Made by a program: the position numbers and the translations under genes
Shown: positions 59,312 through 64,000 of the stretch, in pieces
Position numbering within the stretch: position 1 is the first letter of the stretch
How the letters are laid out: every line of letters begins with the position of its first letter
Assembly (NCBI RefSeq): GCF_027409185.1
Contig: NC_084474.1
Location: 24,457,382 to 24,521,381, forward strand
DNA: 64,000 nucleotides
DNA from: Cynocephalus volans
Lineage: Eukaryota; Chordata; Mammalia; Dermoptera; Cynocephalidae
Reading direction: 5' to 3'
The notes under the pieces: generated by a model
The model's input: the letters and a program-made list of their open reading frames with translations, nothing else
The model's database searches: none
Told to the model about the DNA's origin: nothing

Positions 59312-60488
59312 TTCTGGTCAAGGTGGCAGAATAGACAGTCCCTAGTGTCACTCTCTCCCACAAAGCAACTGATTTAAACTATAATAACATAACAACAAGT
59401 GCATATGGAACGGGGAGACATCCAGCGGGGCAGGCAGAAGCTCTGCAGAGACCACATTCCCTGCGGGGCCGCCGTCGCACAATCTGGCAGACAGGCTTCA
59501 CTGCCGCCACACAGCTCCATTCCCAGCCCAGCCCCATGCGCACAGAGTGGGGAGACATCCAGCAAGGAAGGCAGAGGCTCGGCAGAAACCACACACCCTG
59601 TGGGGCCACCAATGCGTGATCCAGCAGCCCAGTGCACACAGAGAGGGGAGACGTCCAGCAAGGGAGGCGGAGGCTCGGCAGAAACCACACACCCTGTGGG
59701 GCCGCCACTGCGTGATCCAGCAGGTAGGCTTCACCGTAGGCACCCGGCTCTATGCCCAGCCCCGCCTAGTGCGCTCGGAGAAGGGAGATGTCCAGCAGCG
59801 GAGGCGGGAACTCTACGGGGACCAAACTGCTGCCATGCGACCCGGCAGCCAGGCCCAATGCAAATGGAGCACAGAGATGTCCAGCAGGGGAGACAGAAGG
59901 TCCACAGAGTCCACACACCCTGTGGGGGGGCCGCTGCCGCGTGATCCAGCAGCAGGTAGGCTTCACTGCCGCCACCAGGCTCCATCCCAAGCCTGGTCTA
60001 GCATGCACAGAGCAGGGAGACATCCTGTAGGGGAAGGGGAAGCCCTGCAGAGACCACACGCTCTGCAGTGCCTCGGTGCATCCCAGCAGCCCGGGCCAGA
60101 GCGCATGGAACAGGGAGAAGTCCTGCATGGGAGGTGGAAGCTCAGCAGAGACCACACACCCTGCAGTACCACCCCGTGATCCAGCAGCCCGAAAGAGTCC
60201 AAGCTGACCAGAGAGGTGGCTCCCTGGAGAGGCCCAAGACCCGAGGCAACCACACACACAAGGCACTAGTGGCCAACTGAGCAGTCACGGAGGTAGCCAT
60301 ACCAAATTGGCAACCACAGCAACATCTTAGTCAGTCAATAGTCTCAAACCAGTGGGCTGTGAAACCCCGTGCAACAATGAATAAACATCAAAAAAAAAGA
60401 TACCAGAAATACAAAAAATCAAGAAAGTACACCACCAAAAGTTAATAAATTTCAAGCTCTAGATCCTACAGAACAAGAAGCCCTTAAA
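59312..60488 (+). repeat. L1 5' leader with alternating tandem monomers
   Basis: It starts CTTCTGGTCAAGGTGGCAGA, followed by an array of GGGGAGACATCCAGC-anchored units at 59412, 59549, 59645, 59782, 59869, 60013 and 60112. Long (137, 137, 144 bp) and short (96, 87, 99 bp) steps alternate, so the repeat is a dimer of about 233 bp present three times. Long units carry an extra GTAGGCTTCACTGCCGCCAC block. The array has many CpGs. Open frames of 181 and 210 codons through it are not considered genes. Confidence 0.82.
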
Positions 60489-61307
60489 ATGACTAACAAG
60501 GAATTTCGAGTGATAATTCTAAGGAAACTGAATGAGATACAAGAAAACTCAGCTAGACATCATCATGAAACGAGGAAAAGTATACAGGACCTGAAAGAGG
60601 AAATGTACAAGGAAATCAATGTCCTGAAAAAAAATGTAGCAGAACTTGCTGAACTGAAGAAGTTATTCAGCAAAATAAAAAACACAATGGAGAGTTTAAC
60701 CAGCAGGCTTGTCGAAGTTGAAGAGAGAACCTCTGAACTTGAAGATGGGCTGTTTGAAATAACACAAGCAGAGAAAAAAAAAAAAGAAAAAAGAATCAAA
60801 GACATTGAAGAAAATCTGAGAGAGATATCAGACAACCTTAAACGCTCAAATATCCGAGTCATGGGTATTCCAGAAGGGGAGGAAAAAGGAGATTGCATTG
60901 AAAACATATTCAACAAAATAGTGGCAGAAAACTTCCCAGGTATAGGAAAAATCACAGATCTTCAGATCCAGGAAGCTCAACGATCTCCAAACTTATTCAA
61001 CCCAAAAAGGTCTTCTCCAAGGCATGTTATAGTCAAATTGGCAAAACTCAAAGACAAAGAGAGAATCTTAAAAGCTGCAAGAGAGAAGCGTCAAATCACC
61101 TATAAGGGAGCCCCAATCAGGCTAACATCAGACTTTTCATCACAAACCCTAAAAGCCAGAAAGGAATGGGATGATATATTCAAAATACTAAAAGACAGAG
61201 ATTGCCAGCCAAGAATACTCTATCCTGCAAGGCTATCCTTCCGAAATGAAGGGCAAATAGTATATTTCTCAGACAAACAAAAACTGCGGGAGTTCACCAC
61301 CACATGA
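60489..61307 (+). CDS. L1 ORF1p, nearly complete, C-terminal stop
   Basis: 272 codons open from ATG: a coiled-coil N-terminal half (residues about 1-110, KRIKDIEENLREISDNLKRS at its end), an RRM domain starting NIRVMGIPEGEE, and a C-terminal nucleic-acid-binding domain with TYKGAPIRLTSDFSSQTLKA and ARLSFRNEGQIVYF. L1 ORF1p is a trimeric RNA-binding chaperone needed for retrotransposition. The frame stops at TGA where the two older L1s in the window keep an arginine codon in the same context, so about 20 residues are lost. The upstream limit of the true ORF1 is not certain. Confidence 0.85.
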   Translation: MTNKEFRVIILRKLNEIQENSARHHHETRKSIQDLKEEMYKEINVLKKNVAELAELKKLFSKIKNTMESLTSRLVEVEERTSELEDGLFEITQAEKKKKEKRIKDIEENLREISDNLKRSNIRVMGIPEGEEKGDCIENIFNKIVAENFPGIGKITDLQIQEAQRSPNLFNPKRSSPRHVIVKLAKLKDKERILKAAREKRQITYKGAPIRLTSDFSSQTLKARKEWDDIFKILKDRDCQPRILYPARLSFRNEGQIVYFSDKQKLREFTTT

Positions 61308-61558
61308 CCACCCTTACAAGAAATCCTCAAGGGAGTACTGGGTTTGGTTCCTGAAAAATAACTACCACTGCCATAAAAACCCAAGAAAAATCAAAACCCA
61401 CTAGTATAATAAAAATGGCATTCATGAAGAGAAAACAATCAAACAAAAACGCTATCTACAACCTAAGGAACCAAGAAACACAGAAACCAAACAGTAAATC
61501 AGAAAGCAAGGAACAAAAGACACCTAAGACAACCAAACAATCAATAAAATCCTAGGAA

Positions 61559-64000
61559 TAAATCAACGCTTTTCAATAACAACTCTTAATGTAAAAGGCT
61601 TAAATTCCCCAATCAAAAGACACAGACTGGCTGACTGGATTAAAAAAGGAGGACCGAACTATATGCTGCCTTCAAGAGACCCACCTCACCCATAAAGACT
61701 CACATAGACTAAGAGTGAAAGGATGGAAAAAGATTTACCATGCAAACAGAAAAGAAAAACGAGCTGGAGTAGCTATTCTTATATGTGACAAAGTAGACTT
61801 TAAACTAAAAACCATAAAAAGAGAAAATGAGGGACACTACATAATGATAAAAGGACTGATCCATCAAGAAGACATAACAATCATAAATATGTATGCACAC
61901 AATGTTGGAGCAGCCAGATTTATAAAACAAACTCTATTAGACCTAAAGAAGGAAATAGACACTAATACCATAATAGCAGGGGACCTGAACACCCCACTGT
62001 CAATATTAGACAGATCATCTAGGCAAAGAATCAGTAGAGAAACACAAGATCTGAACAAGACTCTAGACCAACTGGAATTGGCAGATATCTACAGAACATT
62101 CCACCCAACAACCTCAGAATATTCATTCCTCTCATCAGCACATGGATCATTCTCCAGGATAGATCACATATGAGGGCAGAAATCAAATCTCAACATATTC
62201 AAAAAAACTGGAATTATCGCATGTATTTTCTCAGACCATAATGGATTAAAACTAGAAATCAAAAACAAACGAAATTCTGGAAACTATACAAACACATGTA
62301 AATTAAACAGCATTCTACATAATGACATATGGGTCCAAGAAGAAATCAAGCAGGAAATCAAAAAATTTATTGAAACTAATGAAAACAATGATACATCATA
62401 CCAAAACCTGTGGGATACTGCAAAAGCAGTATTAAGGGGGAAATTTATTGCATTAAATGCTCACCTCAGAAGAATGGAAAGATGGCAAGTGAACAACCTA
62501 ACACTTCACCTTAAAGAACTAGAAAAACAAGAACAATCCAAATCTAAACTTAGCAGATGGAAAGAAATCATTAAGATCAGAGCAGAGCTTAATGAAATTG
62601 AAACTTAAAAAACAATACAAAAGATCAATGAATCAAAAAGTTGGTTTTTTGAAAAGATAAATAAAATTGACAAACCATTAGCATGGCTAACAAAAAAAAG
62701 AAGAGAGAAGATTCAAATAACAAAAATTAGAAATGAAAAAGGCGATATTACAACTGATTCATCTGAAATACAAGGAATCATTCGAGACTACTATAAACAA
62801 CTATACGCCAACAAGTTTGAAAATCTGGAGGAAATGGACAAATTTCTGGACACACACAAGCTCCCAAAACTGAACCGTGAAGACGTAGAAAATCTGAACA
62901 GACCAATAACAATAAAGGAGATTGAAGCTGTTATCAGAAAGCTCCCAACAAAGAAAACCCCAGGACCAGATGGATTCACAGCAGAATTTTACCAAACATT
63001 CAAAGAGGAATTGACACCGATTCTTTACAAACTATTCCAAAAGATTGAAACGGACGCAAATCTCCCAAACTCATTCTATGAAGCAAACATCATCCTGATA
63101 CCAAAACCAGGTAAAGATATAACCAAAAAAGAAAACTACAGGCCGATATCCTTGATGAACATAGATGCAAAAATCCTCACTAAAATACTAGCAAACAGAA
63201 TACAGCAACACATACGTAAAATTATTCACCACGATCAAGTGGGATTCATCCCAGGGACGCAAGGTTGGTTCAACATACGCAAATCAGTAAATGTGATACA
63301 CCATATTAATAAACTCAAACACAAGGACCATATGATCATCTCTATAGATGCTGAGAAAGCACTTGATAAAATTCAACACTCATTTATGACAAAGACTCTC
63401 TATAAGTTAGGTATAGATGGAAAGTATCTCAACATAATCAAAGCCATATATGATAAACCCACTGCCAATATCATCCTGAATGGGGAAAAGCTGAAAGCTT
63501 TTCCTTTTAGAACAGGAACTAGACAAGGATGCCCACTCTCACCACTCCTATTCAACATAGTGTTGGAAGTACTAGCCAGAGCACTCAGAGAAGAGAAGGA
63601 AATAGAGGGCATCCAGATTGGAAAAGATGAAGTCAAACTGTCCTGTTTGCAGATTACATCATCCTATATGTCGAACAGCCTAAGGCCTCTACAAAAAAAC
63701 TCTTGGAGTTGATAAATGATTTCAGCACAGTAGCACGATACAAAAGCAACACACAAAAATCAGTAGCATTTCTTTTCTCCAATAGTGAACATGCAGAAAG
63801 AGAAATCAAGAAAGCCTGCCCATTTACAATAGCCACCAAAAAAATAAAATACTTAGGAATTTAGTTAACCAAGGATGTGAAAAATCTCTATAATGAGAAC
63901 TACAAACCACTGCTGAGAGAAATTAGAGAGGATACAAGAAGATGGAAAGATATCCCATGCTACTGGATTGGAAGAATCAACATTGTGAAAATGTCCATAC
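61559..64000 (+). pseudogene. L1 ORF2 (endonuclease and reverse transcriptase), broken, runs off window
   Basis: An endonuclease part with the GDLNTP motif (61978-61995) and FSRIDHI (about 62151-62171), then a reverse transcriptase with [39 protein letters not shown] and [12 protein letters not shown]. Inactivating changes: a frameshift near 61650-61660, a stop after the DHI at 62171-62173, a stop near 62606 and a one-base loss near 63640. The last also leads into a catalytic FADD motif changed to FADY. The 3' end lies beyond 64000. Confidence 0.88.

Noticed and set aside
59399..60179. Overlapping open frames of 181 and 210 codons on the + strand, and 166 codons on the - strand
   Set aside because: They run through the tandem monomers of the L1 leader, are repetitive by construction and show no domain. 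Low stop density follows from the GC content.

Overview
The window is nuclear DNA of a placental mammal. It has widely spaced small exons with GT/AG borders, ancient mammalian repeats (MIR, L2, MaLR LTRs) and many L1 copies. Five copies of a SINE made only of two joined tRNA-Ile-like halves match what is published for the CYN-SINEs of colugos (Dermoptera). A flying lemur such as Galeopterus or Cynocephalus is therefore the best guess. That identification comes from recall of the SINE structure, not from a search.

Two protein genes converge tail to tail. The last three coding exons of CSPP1 (centrosome, spindle-pole and cilium protein) lie on the + strand at 7145-11927, followed by its 3' UTR. 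The last seventeen coding exons of ARFGEF1 (BIG1, the brefeldin A-inhibited exchange factor for ARF GTPases at the trans-Golgi) lie on the - strand from 57392 down to the stop at 14942, with a 3' UTR reaching to about 13640. The seventeen exons join in frame and give about the last 752 residues, roughly 1098-1849 if the total length equals the human protein. This covers the HDS region; the Sec7 catalytic domain lies beyond the right edge. The same CSPP1-ARFGEF1 order is found at human 8q13, so this is ordinary conserved synteny.

Region by region: 1-7.1 kb is L1 debris with an inserted MaLR LTR. 7.1-12.6 kb is the 3' end of CSPP1. 12.6-13.6 kb is the short intergenic gap. 13.6-25 kb holds the 3' UTR and six exons of ARFGEF1. 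25.9-27.9 kb is a GC-rich composite element with a VNTR. 29.8-32.8 kb holds MaLR LTR elements. 32.9-35.7 kb holds four exons. 35.7-49.2 kb is a 13.5-kb intron packed with a mariner, its 82-bp MITEs, several L1s and two SINEs. 49.2-57.4 kb holds seven exons. 57.4-64 kb is intron with one SINE, an L2 and a relatively young L1 that runs off the window.

I see no new gene system. The most unusual material is in the retroelements. Three L1-type 5' leaders in this one window carry three different tandem-monomer architectures (67 bp; about 173 bp; alternating 137/95 bp). A fourth element joins an L1-like 5' end to a ~105-bp VNTR and an A-rich tail with no recognisable ORF1 or ORF2, a layout that recalls SVA-type composite retrotransposons.
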